This document shows, in pieces, positions 17,205 through 26,450 of a DNA stretch of 64,000 nucleotides. Each line of letters starts with the position of its first letter. Within the stretch, counting starts at the first letter, position 1. Source of the stretch: Bacteroidaceae bacterium (GTDB lineage: Bacteria > Bacteroidota > Bacteroidia > Bacteroidales > Bacteroidaceae); NCBI GenBank assembly GCA_017469925.1, contig JAFUFK010000006.1, forward strand, positions 1-64,000, given 5' to 3'. The notes under the pieces are model-generated. The model did no database searches and was not told where the DNA came from. It saw only the letters and a list, made by a program, of their open reading frames with translations. Both the position numbers and the translations under genes were made by a program.

Positions 17205-18938
17205 ATGAAAAAGAACATCACCATTAATTTGTTAGGCCGTCTCTACGCCATCGACGAGGACGCCTACGAACTGTTGAAACAATACACCGACTCGCTGCAC
17301 AGTTATTTCGGCCGCCGCGAGGGCGGGGAAGAGATAGCCGACGACATCGAGGCACGCATCGCCGAACTCTTCGAGGACCTGAAGGCCCAGGGCGTGCAGG
17401 CCATCACCATCGAGCACGTCCAGGACATCATCCACCGGGTGGGCCAGCCCGACGAGATAGAAAGCCCCCTCCTGGCCTCCCCCATAGAGGGAGAGGAAAC
17501 CCTAAGCACGGAGGAAAGCCCTTCCCCCTCCATGGGGGAAGCGGGGAAGGGGGTTAAGCGCCTCTATCGCAATATGTCCGACCGTAAGTTCATGGGCGTG
17601 CTCAGCGGTCTGGCTGCCTACTTCGGCGGCGATGTGCTGTGGTGGCGACTGGGCTTCGTGGCCCTGTTCTTCCTTTCTTCGCGCGTGTTGTGGTGGCCGT
17701 TTGGCTGGCAATATAGCTTGAGCATTTCGCTCTTGATTCTCTACATCGCCCTGGGCGTGCTGATGCCTGTGGCTGATACCCCCGAGGACCGACTGCGCAT
17801 GAAGGGCAAGGAAGTGAACCCGCAAAACCTGGCCGACGAGGTCAGTCAGCCGAAGCCCCAACTCAACGAGGGCGGTCACATGGGTTGCCTGGGCGGCTTT
17901 TTCTTCATCCTCGGCACGCTCGTGCGCTGGTTCGTCTATGGCATAGGCATCGCCTTGGCCTTCTCCCTGCTGGCAGGCATCGTGGGCCTGATAGCCTTAC
18001 TGACCATGCCGCACAGCCTGATTCATGAGAGCGACCCCGCCTTCTGGCAGTTCTTCGACGTCAATCAGGCGCATCTCATCACCGCAGCAGCACTCTCGCT
18101 CATCGTCCTGGCCATACCTACGTACTGCATCATCCACAGCCTCTTCTGCGAGATTAAACTCCTGCAGCCGATGGGCTTCCGTCAGCGCCTCATGTTCCTC
18201 ATTACATGGCTTATAGCCTTCATCGCTGCCGCCGTCGTATGCACGGGCTTGGTGGGCAAGGTGAAGGAGGCCGAGGAGAAGAGTTCCGAAATCCGCGATG
18301 AGCAGTACCGCAAGGAGAATACCCACGACGGCATCTTCTACCGGCCCGACGAGTGGGACTTCCTCTCGGAGCGCGGCTGGCGCGTGGTCAGGGCCGACCA
18401 TTGCAACGACCGCTACACCTCGCGCGGACAGTACTACACGGGTCACGACGCCCGTTACATCGACACCTACGACGCGCGCCACCGCCAACTCTTCACCATC
18501 GAACGCACCGACTCGCTGCAGCCCGGCAACTACCAACTTTCGGCCTGCGTGCGTGCCGACGGACAAGGGGCATGCGTCTATGCCTTCGTCGACGGATATG
18601 ACCAGGGACCTTGGTTGAAGGAAATCCCTGCCAACGGCAACACGGGCGGCGACATGTGGCTCGAGGCAAAGAAGTGGCTGTCGGACCAGGCAAAGGAGCA
18701 CGGCGACACCATCAACAACATGGAACTCTACAACCGCATGTGGAACATCGCCCACGCCAACAACGAACAGGGCTTTGGCTGGAACCGCATTACGCTGCCC
18801 GTCATCGTCGTCAAGCAGCCCTCCGTCCTGCACTACGGCGTCTCCACTGTCCCGTCTCTCACGGGTCAGTCCTTCCTCGGCCACTGGTTCTCCGCCTGCG
18901 ACTTCGAGTTGAAGCGGATGGACGATAAAAAGAAATGA
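17205..18938 (+). CDS. Large PspC-domain membrane protein
   Basis: A 577-residue protein. N-terminal cytoplasmic helical region (1-90) with MKKNITINLLGRLYAIDEDAY, found in Bacteroidota PspC fusions; then a linker made by an in-frame palindromic element (17463-17555); a PspC domain (about 120-190: RLYRNMSDRKFMGVLSGLAAYFGGD); further membrane helices (about 225-350); and a soluble C-terminal part (about 370-577) with no motif I recognise. It follows a PadR regulator by 6 bp. A role in envelope-stress control is likely from domain and context; the mechanism is unknown. Confidence 0.85.
   Translation: MKKNITINLLGRLYAIDEDAYELLKQYTDSLHSYFGRREGGEEIADDIEARIAELFEDLKAQGVQAITIEHVQDIIHRVGQPDEIESPLLASPIEGEETLSTEESPSPSMGEAGKGVKRLYRNMSDRKFMGVLSGLAAYFGGDVLWWRLGFVALFFLSSRVLWWPFGWQYSLSISLLILYIALGVLMPVADTPEDRLRMKGKEVNPQNLADEVSQPKPQLNEGGHMGCLGGFFFILGTLVRWFVYGIGIALAFSLLAGIVGLIALLTMPHSLIHESDPAFWQFFDVNQAHLITAAALSLIVLAIPTYCIIHSLFCEIKLLQPMGFRQRLMFLITWLIAFIAAAVVCTGLVGKVKEAEEKSSEIRDEQYRKENTHDGIFYRPDEWDFLSERGWRVVRADHCNDRYTSRGQYYTGHDARYIDTYDARHRQLFTIERTDSLQPGNYQLSACVRADGQGACVYAFVDGYDQGPWLKEIPANGNTGGDMWLEAKKWLSDQAKEHGDTINNMELYNRMWNIAHANNEQGFGWNRITLPVIVVKQPSVLHYGVSTVPSLTGQSFLGHWFSACDFELKRMDDKKK
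17463..17555. repeat. 93-bp in-frame palindromic element inside the PspC gene
   Basis: Outer arms begin AGCCCCCTCC and end GGAAGGGGGTT. Inner small palindromes are centred on CCTCCCCCATAGAGGGAG and CCCCCTCCATGGGGGAAG. It translates without stops as SPLLASPIEGEE...SPSPSMGEAGKG, linking the N-terminal helical region to the PspC domain. Confidence 0.8.
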
Positions 18939-18946
18939 TTTCATTT

Positions 18947-19006
18947 AGGATTTAGTTCTTGCTCCGCGGTGCTACGCAAGCGTCTGCGTTGCAGCCGAGC
19001 GAGTAA
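18947..19006. repeat. 60-bp extragenic repeat, copy 1
   Basis: From AGGATTTAGTTCTTGCTC to GCCGAGCGAGTAA it matches 30683-30742 with three mismatches. It contains partly complementary arms (GCTCCGCGGTGC and GCAGCCGAGC) and can fold. Both copies begin within 25 bp of a stop codon and precede a terminator hairpin. Confidence 0.8.
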
Positions 19007-19020
19007 ATAAGCACGTGCCC

Positions 19021-19110
19021 GCATCCGCCTCCTGTGAAGGCCGCGGATGCTTTTCCCCAAGAAAACATGGTGCTCCCAATTCCCTGTCCAACGGGGAAGC
19101 ACCTTCTTTG
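19021..19110 (+). terminator. Hairpin pair between the PspC operon and the barrel-protein gene
   Basis: The first hairpin pairs GCATCCGC (19021-19028) with GCGGATGC (19043-19050), followed by TTTT. A second, weaker one pairs GGTGCT (19069-19074) with AGCACC (19098-19103), followed by TTCTTT. The first is a plausible terminator; the second may be a leader hairpin of the next gene. Confidence 0.5.
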
Positions 19111-19134
19111 TCCCATATTAAAAACCATACAGCT

Positions 19135-21843
19135 ATGAAAACGAGACTTTTACTGTTGATTGCAATGTTGAGCATCGCCACCGCCGAGGTGCGGGCCGAC
19201 ATCCTGCAAGGGCGCGTCGTGGACGCCGAGACGGGCGAACCGCTGGACGGTGCCCGTGTGGAGGCCACGATGGCCTCGGGCGAGGGCACGTCCAACTGGA
19301 TGTTCCAGACCGACACGCTCGGACGTTTCCAGATGGAGAGCATCGGCACGATGCGGCGCATCACGCTCCGCGCCGAGTTCTTCGGTTACCAGCCTGCGAC
19401 GGTGCGCCTGCTGGCCAGTGCTGGCACCGACACCGTCCGCCTGGCCGACATCCGTCTGCAACCCAGCGAGGTGCTGATGCGCGAACTCGCCGTCGAGGGC
19501 CGTGCCCGGCGCTTCTACATGCGTGGCGACACGGTGGTCTTCAATCCCCAGGCCTTCCCCGTGGAGGACAGCGACCTCCTTCAGGACCTCGTGCTCCGCC
19601 TGCCCGGCGTATCGGTCCGCGACGGCCAACTCTTCTGGAACGGTAAGCCCGTGCGCCTGATGATGAACGGCCACGAGGCCCTGAGCGAGGACATGCTCTT
19701 GCGCCAACTGCCCGTGGAGGCTGTGGAGAACATCAAGGCATACGAGCGCCGCAGCGAACTGGAGGAGCGCACGGGCATAGACGACGGACGGCGCGAACAG
19801 GTGCTGGACGTGACCATCAAGCCGCGCTTCATGGACCGCTGGAGTGGCGAGGTGAAGGCCACGGCCTACTCGCGACCGAACTACGCCGCGACGGCGGACG
19901 CCATGCGACTGAGCGACACTGACCCCGTGATGATGAACCTGCGCCTTGCCGACGACCCGCGCGCCGTCGTGAAGAACACCTTCGACAACCTTTGGGACTA
20001 CGGCACCAGCGAAGCCACCCGCCAGCAGATGGGCAACGTGGGCTACAAACATGCCTGGAAGGGCTTCGAGGGGGCCACGCGCGACAGTTACTGGGCGCTC
20101 GTGGCCGGGGCCAACCACCGCGACACGCCCCACAGCCGATGGGAGCACGCCCAGACGTATTTGCCCGGCACGCAACCCACCGAGACGGACACCGAGGAGC
20201 GCACCGATGAGCATCACCTATCGACGCCCCTCGACTTCGCCTCGCGCATCGACTTCTCGCCCAACACCCGTATGCAGTGGAACGCCACGCTCGCCTACGA
20301 GCAGGATGAACAGACCGCCGACCGACAGCAACGGACGTTCGAGGCGGACTCCCTGCTCAACACCGCCTCCTACCAATCCGCGTCCCACTCCGACGGCCTC
20401 TCCGTCAAGTTGCAGAACAAGTTCCTGCACATGCTTGATAAGGGTATGCTCGGTGCCGGACTCGATGTCGACTACCGCCACCGGAAGGAGCGCGGCTCGT
20501 CGTTGGGTACGTACCACTACCTGCAAGACGGCACCACCACGCTCGACGCTCAGCGCTTCCGTGCGCCCGCCGACAACCTCAGCCTCGACCTCCATCTCGC
20601 CGCCATGCAGACCGTCGGCAAGAAGACGACCCTCGCCGCCCAGTGGACTACGGCCTACGGCTACACCTTCCGCGACGAGCAGCGCTGGCGTGCCGACACG
20701 CTCGACCTCGCCAACAGCCTCCACCGTCGCGACAACCTCTGGCGAAATGAACTGGAACTGATGGCGCAACTCGCGCTCGGCAAGTTCTCCCTCCAGCCCA
20801 ACCTCACGCTCTCGCATCGCCACGAACAGAGCGACTACCGGCGCGGTCGGTTGGACACCCTCGCCCGCCGCAACCTCCTGCTCGCCACGCCCATGTTCGA
20901 ACTGGAGTACCGCATCGCCCAGCAGATGGGACTCAAGGCCCGTGTCTCGTATGTTGCGACATCGTCGCAACTCATCGACTGCATCGCCTACACCGACGAC
21001 ACCAACCCCCTCTACATCACGGAGGGCAACCCCGACCTCCGCACCTCTCACGCTCTCAATGCCAGCCTCACCTATAACCTGATGCGTACGCGGGGCAGTC
21101 AGTCACTGGGCATCGAACTCCGCTACGCCCGCGACTACGACCCCATCGCCACCGTCCTGCACTACAATTCCCAGACGGGCGGCTACCGCTCCTGGAAGAG
21201 CAACATGCGCGGCGGCAGTCGTTGGGAGGGCAGCATCGACTACGACCGCTCGCTCGCCAAGAACCTCCAGATGAAGAACCTGCTCTCCGGCCAGTGGGGC
21301 ACCAGTTACGGCCTGCTGACCCTCGTCGACGAGGCCACCGGCCTGACCTACAACCGTCAGGACCGTTCCAACCTGCGCAACCGCCTTACGCTCACCTACG
21401 ACGTCTCGCCCTGGCGTGCCGAACTGATGCAGGAGTTCATCTGGAACAACTATGCCTACAGCGATGCCGCCCAACCCGTGCAGAACATCTTCCGCTACGA
21501 GGCCGCCCTACGCCTGCGCTATACGCTGAAGAACTGGAAGTTCACGCTCGATCCCCAACTCTATGTCAACCGCGGTTACCTCGCCCCGGCGATGAACGAC
21601 ACCCCCTTCCTCCTCAATGCCGGAGTCGCCTATAAGTTTGCCGGCGGCAAGGGAGCCCTGCTCCGCCACCTCAACAACCGCGCCGAGGTCAGCCTCTATG
21701 CCCGCGACCTTCTGAACCGGAACCGCCAGCACTCGTCCGCCATCACCGCCACCAGCCACACCGAAGGCGGTGAGAGTTCGCTCCACAGTTACGTCACCCT
21801 CACCCTGCGCTACCGCTGGGACCCGCCGAAGAAGGATAAATAA
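19135..21843 (+). CDS. Outer-membrane beta-barrel protein with carboxypeptidase-like regulatory domain
   Basis: A 902-residue secreted protein. The signal peptide is MKTRLLLLIAMLSIATAEVRA. It is followed by a CarboxypepD_reg-like/TonB-box region (DILQGRVVDAETGEPLDGARVE), a plug-like region (about 120-230: VEDSDLLQDLVLRLPGVSVRDG, FWNGKPVRLMMNGHEALSEDM) and a long beta-barrel of alternating aromatic strands to the C-terminus (YVTLTLRYRWDPPKKDK). It resembles the plug-containing barrel family of Bacteroidota (OMP_b-brl_3-like) rather than classic SusC; no SusD gene follows. It is the only one of the three large barrel genes here without its own sigma and anti-sigma genes. A GTTGCGA palindrome is embedded at 20953. 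Confidence 0.8.
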   Translation: MKTRLLLLIAMLSIATAEVRADILQGRVVDAETGEPLDGARVEATMASGEGTSNWMFQTDTLGRFQMESIGTMRRITLRAEFFGYQPATVRLLASAGTDTVRLADIRLQPSEVLMRELAVEGRARRFYMRGDTVVFNPQAFPVEDSDLLQDLVLRLPGVSVRDGQLFWNGKPVRLMMNGHEALSEDMLLRQLPVEAVENIKAYERRSELEERTGIDDGRREQVLDVTIKPRFMDRWSGEVKATAYSRPNYAATADAMRLSDTDPVMMNLRLADDPRAVVKNTFDNLWDYGTSEATRQQMGNVGYKHAWKGFEGATRDSYWALVAGANHRDTPHSRWEHAQTYLPGTQPTETDTEERTDEHHLSTPLDFASRIDFSPNTRMQWNATLAYEQDEQTADRQQRTFEADSLLNTASYQSASHSDGLSVKLQNKFLHMLDKGMLGAGLDVDYRHRKERGSSLGTYHYLQDGTTTLDAQRFRAPADNLSLDLHLAAMQTVGKKTTLAAQWTTAYGYTFRDEQRWRADTLDLANSLHRRDNLWRNELELMAQLALGKFSLQPNLTLSHRHEQSDYRRGRLDTLARRNLLLATPMFELEYRIAQQMGLKARVSYVATSSQLIDCIAYTDDTNPLYITEGNPDLRTSHALNASLTYNLMRTRGSQSLGIELRYARDYDPIATVLHYNSQTGGYRSWKSNMRGGSRWEGSIDYDRSLAKNLQMKNLLSGQWGTSYGLLTLVDEATGLTYNRQDRSNLRNRLTLTYDVSPWRAELMQEFIWNNYAYSDAAQPVQNIFRYEAALRLRYTLKNWKFTLDPQLYVNRGYLAPAMNDTPFLLNAGVAYKFAGGKGALLRHLNNRAEVSLYARDLLNRNRQHSSAITATSHTEGGESSLHSYVTLTLRYRWDPPKKDK
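20953..20971. repeat. GTTGCGA-n5-TCGCAAC palindrome, copy 1
   Basis: Arms GTTGCGA and TCGCAAC around a 5-nt loop, inside the barrel protein gene, read as VATSSQ. Related copies: 26381, 27134, 27288, 27730. Confidence 0.65.
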
Positions 21844-22044
21844 TGTTAAATCTCCTCTGCAAGGTGTAATGTTCGAGCCCGCGAGGGTATATATAATAGT
21901 AGAAAACTCTAGTTTAGTTAGTTAAAAAGGTACCTGGAGGCCCTGCCCGTCGCGATGACGCGCGGGGCTTTTCGTAATTTTTCTGCTCCTTCGTTACGTC
22001 TTTTTCCCGTTTTCTACGTTATATAGATAAAGACGAGACCCCAA
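21844..22044. other. Intergenic region before the first sigma-factor module
   Basis: No gene is seen. A terminator-like hairpin (GCCCTGCCCGTC with GACGCGCGGGGC, then TTTTCG) lies at about 21940-21971. An AT-rich tract with TATATATAATAG lies at about 21889-21900. No standard -7 box precedes the sigma gene, so it may use an alternative sigma, possibly its own product. Confidence 0.55.
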
Positions 22045-22551
22045 ATGAAGTTATTTGGTATTGGATACGGACACAGGCAGGCAGCACGGCTGACGGAGGT
22101 CGAGCGGCCTCGGATGCTGCAATATGCCTTGTACCGGCTGGGTAACTTGGCCGACGCCGAGGATGCCGTGCAGGATGCTTTTGTCCGCATGTACCAGCGC
22201 ATGGCAGGGGAGGGGCTCGAGGACAGAAACCTGACGGGTTACCTCTATCGCACGCTGGCGAATGTCTGCGTCAGTCGGCTGCGCGAGGCGGGACGCTTGC
22301 AGACGGTACCCTTAGACGGACAGACCGACACCGTAGAGCCCGAAACGGAGAATCTGGAAGCGGAGTTCCGACGCATCAGTCAGTTGTTCGATGGCATTCC
22401 CGACGAACAGGCGGAGGTCATTCGTCTGCACTACTACGGCGACAAGACCTTTCGCGAGATAGCCGACATCCTCGGTGTGCCCGTCACCACGGCGAAGTCT
22501 CGCTTCGTCTATGGCTTGGAAAAGATAAGAAGGAAGTATAAGGAGATATAA
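22045..22551 (+). CDS. ECF-type RNA polymerase sigma factor (module 1)
   Basis: A 168-residue sigma-70-like protein. Region 2 includes MLQYALYRLGNLADAEDAVQDAFVRMYQRM (core binding and -10 recognition). Region 4 is RLHYYGDKTFREIADILGVPVTTAKSRFVYGLEKIRRKY (helix-turn-helix). The stop is followed after 2 bp by the anti-sigma gene, then the receptor gene. This order is typical of Bacteroidota cell-surface signalling, where ligand sensed by the outer-membrane protein frees the sigma factor. Confidence 0.93.
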   Translation: MKLFGIGYGHRQAARLTEVERPRMLQYALYRLGNLADAEDAVQDAFVRMYQRMAGEGLEDRNLTGYLYRTLANVCVSRLREAGRLQTVPLDGQTDTVEPETENLEAEFRRISQLFDGIPDEQAEVIRLHYYGDKTFREIADILGVPVTTAKSRFVYGLEKIRRKYKEI

Positions 22552-22553
22552 TT

Positions 22554-23150
22554 ATGAATTGCAACGAATTTAGGAATCGGGTGGCCGACCTCTTCGATAG
22601 GGAGGCAGGCCCACAGATGCGGACCGAGTGCGAGCGGCACATGGCCGAGTGCCCGTCGTGCCGTGCCTATTACGACGGCCTCAGGTCGGTAGATAAACTC
22701 CTGCGTCCCCAGCATTCGCCTGTTGAGGTGCCTCGCAGGGAGGTTCGCCTCGTGCGTCGGTGGATGCGCATTGCTGCCATGTTTGTCAGCATCGCCCTCC
22801 TCGGTGGAGTGGCATGGGCGGTCGTAGGTTACCGCTTGAAATCGTCTCAAACACAGACTCCCCAATCCGCACAAGTAACCACTCCCCTCCCTCTCAGTGA
22901 GGGGCAGGGGGGAGGGTCTTCCATCCAGTTCGACAACGTCCGCCTCGATAGTCTGCTCTCCGTCGTGGCAGGGCACTATGGCAAGGCCGTCCAGTTCCGC
23001 GACGACGAGGCGCGCGAGATGCGACTCATCATGACGTGGAACCCTGCCGACTCGCTGGCGGACTTCGTCAGTCGCCTGAACCGATTCGAGGGACTGACGC
23101 TGACCCTGCGAGAAGATACGCTGGTTGTGGAAGCACTCACCTATGAATAA
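22554..23150 (+). CDS. Anti-sigma factor: zinc-finger, membrane anchor and periplasmic STN-like domain
   Basis: A 198-residue protein. The cytoplasmic ZAS-type anti-sigma domain has the His-Cys-Cys motif in CERHMAECPSCRAYYD, with an upstream Cys in MNCNEFRNRV. One membrane helix (MRIAAMFVSIALLGGVAWAVVGY) is followed by a linker carrying a palindromic half-element (22875-22920) and a C-terminal domain SIQFDNVRLDSLLSVVAGHY... like the DUF4974/STN domain at the end of FecR proteins. The matching domain in the downstream receptor suggests signal transfer across the periplasm. Translationally close to both neighbours. Confidence 0.82.
   Translation: MNCNEFRNRVADLFDREAGPQMRTECERHMAECPSCRAYYDGLRSVDKLLRPQHSPVEVPRREVRLVRRWMRIAAMFVSIALLGGVAWAVVGYRLKSSQTQTPQSAQVTTPLPLSEGQGGGSSIQFDNVRLDSLLSVVAGHYGKAVQFRDDEAREMRLIMTWNPADSLADFVSRLNRFEGLTLTLREDTLVVEALTYE
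22875..22920. repeat. Single-arm palindromic element inside the anti-sigma gene
   Basis: GTAACCACTCCCCTCCCT followed by CTCAGTGAGGGGCAGGGG and a GGGTCTT end. It equals the right half of the 110-bp copies in dsbD and the receptor gene. It reads in frame as VTTPLPLSEGQGGG, extending the linker after the membrane helix. Confidence 0.8.
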
Positions 23151-23159
23151 GCAAGAACG

Positions 23160-26100
23160 ATGAAACGAATCCTATACCTTATTATATTATATATAGTGGG
23201 AGTGACAAACACTAGACCCACCCCCTGCCCCTCCCTTGTAGGGAGGGGGGGAGATACTCCTGCTAATGAGGGCCTTAATGTAACCGCTCCCCTCCCTATA
23301 AGGGAGGGGCAGGGGGTGGGTCTTCTGGAGGGGGGGTCTGGGTCCTTAATTTCAGCCCTGCAAGCGATAGCCCGCGAACATCCCGAATACACCATCGACA
23401 TCCTGACTGACAGCCTCACGAACTTGCAGACCGCCGTGCTACCCAAGGGAAAATCCGTGCCCGACGACGTGCGACGACTCTGCAAGGGACTGCCCGTAAG
23501 AGTGAGCATCGACGGACAGCACATCACCGTACAGGCAAAGGGGAAGAAGCGTTTCGAGGTCGTGACCCTCGGGGGATATGTGGAGGACTGCTTCCTGAAG
23601 ATGCCCCTGCCCGAGGCCCATGTGTCCATTCTTTCAGCGGACAGCACGGTAGTTGTGGACTCGACTTCGATGGTACGTTTCTATGGTCGCAACATGCGTC
23701 TCGTGAGCGCGCACTATGCCGCCGAGGTCAGTGGTCGGGTGCGAGAGTATCTCGTCCGTGCCCAACTGGACGGCTACGAAGACCAGTGGCAGCGCGTCGC
23801 TGTCAACGGCACGCAGCAGGAGGTGGAGGTGCCGACGCTACGGATGCGCAAGATGCAGGGAGCGACGATGAAGGAGGTGGTGGTGACGGCCACGAAGGTG
23901 AAGTTCTTCTGGCGCGGTGACACGCTCATCTACGATGCCACGGCCTTCCAGATGCCGCAGGGTTCCATGCTGGGCGACCTCATCCGCCAAATGCCCGGCG
24001 TGACGCTGAACGACCAGGGCGAGATATTCGTCAATGGCCGTAAGGTGGACGAACTCCTGCTGGGTTCTCACACGTTCTTCGGCGGCAACAAGCGCGTGCT
24101 AATGGAGAACCTGCCGTACTACACCGTGAAGACGCTGAAGGTGTATGAGAAACAGACCGACAAGAACGAGGCCCTGGGTTACGATGTGGAGCCGAAGAAG
24201 TATGTGATGGACGTGAACCTGAAGGACGAATATAGCCGGGGCTACATCGCCAACGTGGAGGCGGCGGGCGGAACGGACAAGCGTTACCTGGGCCGTGGCT
24301 TCCTACTGGGCTTTACCGACCGGGTGCGCACAACCTTGCTGGGCAACATCAACAACGTGAACGAATCGCGACACATCGGACAGCAGGACCATTGGCGACC
24401 AGCCTCCATGCCGCGTTCCGAACTGACTACGCGCAGCGTGGCGGGCGAGGTGGCCTACTACGCCAAGGAGGACAAGGTAAAAGAGATTTTCCGTGCCGAG
24501 TTCACCTCCACGAGCGACGAGCAGACCATGCGCCAGCGTCGGGAGCAGTATCTTGACGGCCTGACGCCGACGTCGCAGACCGAAACCTTCAACCGTCGGG
24601 GCAACAATCGCCTGAACCTGCACAACGACTTCACGCTGAAGAAACCGTGGACATACATCACCGCCGACTTCCGCTACGCCCATCGCGACGGCTCCATGCG
24701 CTCGGCCTTCGAGGAGTGGGCCGACTCGCTCACCATCCTGCAGCGCACCGTCGGCATGAACGAAGGAACAACATGGGGCCTCACCGCCGACGCGCAGGGC
24801 ACCGTCAAGTTCCGCCGTCCCAAGCAGCACATTTCCTATTACGCTGTGGTGAGCCACGATGACGACAAGAAGGAGGAGGCGACGCGCTTCGAGACAAGTT
24901 CCATGTTGACCCTCCGACATAATGCGAACGATGTCCGCAAGCGCACGACGGGGAGCGCGGCGTGGCTCTCCTATCACAAAGAACTGGCTCACGACCTGAC
25001 ACTGTCGGTAGGCGACAATGCAAACGTCACAGTGACAGACAACCACGACTGGCTCTATCATCCCGACACACTTCTGTTGCCCTCGCAATTGGATGTCCTC
25101 ACGGCCATCACCGACCCGTCGAACTCCTACGACCTCCATCGTCGCCGCTGGGAGCACAAGCCTGGCGTGAGTCTGTCCAAGCACGGCACCTACATGCACC
25201 CCCAAATCCACATGACCATCGGCTATCAGCGGTGGAGCATCGGCATGGGCGTGCCCGTCGTCCATGAACGGCTCAGTTATCAGCGTGGCGTGATTGACAC
25301 CATCGCCCGACAGACGACCGTTGTTCTGGACCCCAGCGCCTCATTCCGCCACGTATGGAAGGACGGCAAGCGCGACATCAACCTCCACGCCAGTTACAAG
25401 AACGCCCCTGCCGAACTGCTCGACCGCATCGACTGGCGCGACGACAGCCATCCGCTCATCGTCAAACTGGGAAACAGCCACCTGAAGGGCGCGGCAATGA
25501 CATCGCTCAGTGCCAGTTACTACGACCATACGGCACCGCGCCAAGGCATGTACTACCTGGATGCCAAGTTCGACTACCTCCATCGCGCCGTCTCGCAGTC
25601 GGTCACCTACAACCCCACGACCGGTGTCTATACCTACAAGCCCATGAACATCAGTGGCACCTACACAGCCAAAGCCAACTTCAGCACCGACCGCAGTATC
25701 GGCCAGAAGCGCTACTGGACGTGGCACGTCAATGCCGGTGCCGACTGGAACCACGCGAAGGACCACGCCATGATAGTGGGCGAGACCACCAGCCACGTAA
25801 ACACCGTCAACACCCTCTTCCTGAAAACCGCCGCCCACATCCAGTACGACCACAAGGGCCTGAACCTCCGTGCTCTGGGCGAGATACGCTGGCGACACTC
25901 CGAGGGACAGATGCGCGACTTCGCCGTCCTCAACGCCTATGAATACGAGTACGGTCTGACCGCCCGCTACACCACGCCCGAACTCGGCAAGAAGGTCGGC
26001 GCCCTGACCCTCGCGGCTGATGGCATGATGTACAGTCGCCGCGGCTATGGCAGTCGCCTGCTCAACACCGACGACTTCGTCCTCAACGCCTCCGTCAGCC

Positions 26101-26285
26101 AGCCCCTGCTCCGGGGCAAACTCATCCTGCGCCTCGAAGCCTTCGACCTCCTCGGTCAACTCTCCTGTACGCAGTACGAGGTCAACGCCCTGGGACGCAC
26201 AGAGACGTGGTACCGCTCCCTGCCTCGCTACCTTATGTTCCACGTCGTCTATCATTGGAATCGCAACCCCAAGCGCGACCGATAA
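23160..26285 (+). CDS. TonB-receptor-like outer-membrane protein with STN domain (module 1)
   Basis: A 1041-residue protein. A hydrophobic N-terminal signal (MKRILYLIILYIVGV) is followed at once by a stretch encoded by a 110-bp palindromic element, then an STN-like domain (about 60-125: LISALQAIAREHPEYTIDIL...VRVSIDGQHITVQ), a carboxypeptidase-like regulatory domain (about 135-225), a plug-like domain (about 235-340: MKEVVVTATKVKFFWRGDTLIYDATAF, PGVTLNDQGEIFVNGRKVDEL) and a large barrel ending LPRYLMFHVVYHWNRNPKRDR. No SusD partner follows. It follows its anti-sigma gene by 9 bp and is about the same size and layout as module 2's receptor. Confidence 0.8.
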   Translation: MKRILYLIILYIVGVTNTRPTPCPSLVGRGGDTPANEGLNVTAPLPIREGQGVGLLEGGSGSLISALQAIAREHPEYTIDILTDSLTNLQTAVLPKGKSVPDDVRRLCKGLPVRVSIDGQHITVQAKGKKRFEVVTLGGYVEDCFLKMPLPEAHVSILSADSTVVVDSTSMVRFYGRNMRLVSAHYAAEVSGRVREYLVRAQLDGYEDQWQRVAVNGTQQEVEVPTLRMRKMQGATMKEVVVTATKVKFFWRGDTLIYDATAFQMPQGSMLGDLIRQMPGVTLNDQGEIFVNGRKVDELLLGSHTFFGGNKRVLMENLPYYTVKTLKVYEKQTDKNEALGYDVEPKKYVMDVNLKDEYSRGYIANVEAAGGTDKRYLGRGFLLGFTDRVRTTLLGNINNVNESRHIGQQDHWRPASMPRSELTTRSVAGEVAYYAKEDKVKEIFRAEFTSTSDEQTMRQRREQYLDGLTPTSQTETFNRRGNNRLNLHNDFTLKKPWTYITADFRYAHRDGSMRSAFEEWADSLTILQRTVGMNEGTTWGLTADAQGTVKFRRPKQHISYYAVVSHDDDKKEEATRFETSSMLTLRHNANDVRKRTTGSAAWLSYHKELAHDLTLSVGDNANVTVTDNHDWLYHPDTLLLPSQLDVLTAITDPSNSYDLHRRRWEHKPGVSLSKHGTYMHPQIHMTIGYQRWSIGMGVPVVHERLSYQRGVIDTIARQTTVVLDPSASFRHVWKDGKRDINLHASYKNAPAELLDRIDWRDDSHPLIVKLGNSHLKGAAMTSLSASYYDHTAPRQGMYYLDAKFDYLHRAVSQSVTYNPTTGVYTYKPMNISGTYTAKANFSTDRSIGQKRYWTWHVNAGADWNHAKDHAMIVGETTSHVNTVNTLFLKTAAHIQYDHKGLNLRALGEIRWRHSEGQMRDFAVLNAYEYEYGLTARYTTPELGKKVGALTLAADGMMYSRRGYGSRLLNTDDFVLNASVSQPLLRGKLILRLEAFDLLGQLSCTQYEVNALGRTETWYRSLPRYLMFHVVYHWNRNPKRDR
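23214..23323. repeat. 110-bp in-frame palindromic element after the receptor signal peptide
   Basis: Left arm AGACCCACCCCCTGCCCCTC; right arm its reverse complement ending GGGGGTGGGTCT. Small inner palindromes are CCCTCCCTTGTAGGGAGGG and CCCTCCCTATAAGGGAGGG. The centre keeps AGATACT and TGTAACC. Same length as the dsbD copy and read in the same frame (PSLVGRGGDT...VTAPLPIREGQGVG). Confidence 0.85.
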
Positions 26286-26450
26286 TATCCTGTTTTTCAC
26301 ACACTGTTTTTCATTAACGGATTTAGTTAGTAATGGGCCCAATGTCCCCCGTTGCCTGTGAAGGTAGCGGGGGGATTTCTGTTACGATAAATCGCAACAT
26401 ACGGGGCACTTTGTGTAATGTTTCGTAACTTTGTGGCAATATAATAGTGT
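26286..26450. other. Spacer between sigma modules 1 and 2, with hairpin
   Basis: The first 50 bp (GTTTTTCATTAACGGATTTAG) resemble the region after module 2 (30669-30692), evidence of module duplication. A hairpin CCCCCGTTGCC / GGTAGCGGGGG (26346-26373) could terminate, though its T-run is weak. GTTACGATAAATCGCAAC lies at 26381-26398. TAACTTTG at 26426-26433 is a candidate -7 box for the next sigma gene. Confidence 0.55.
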
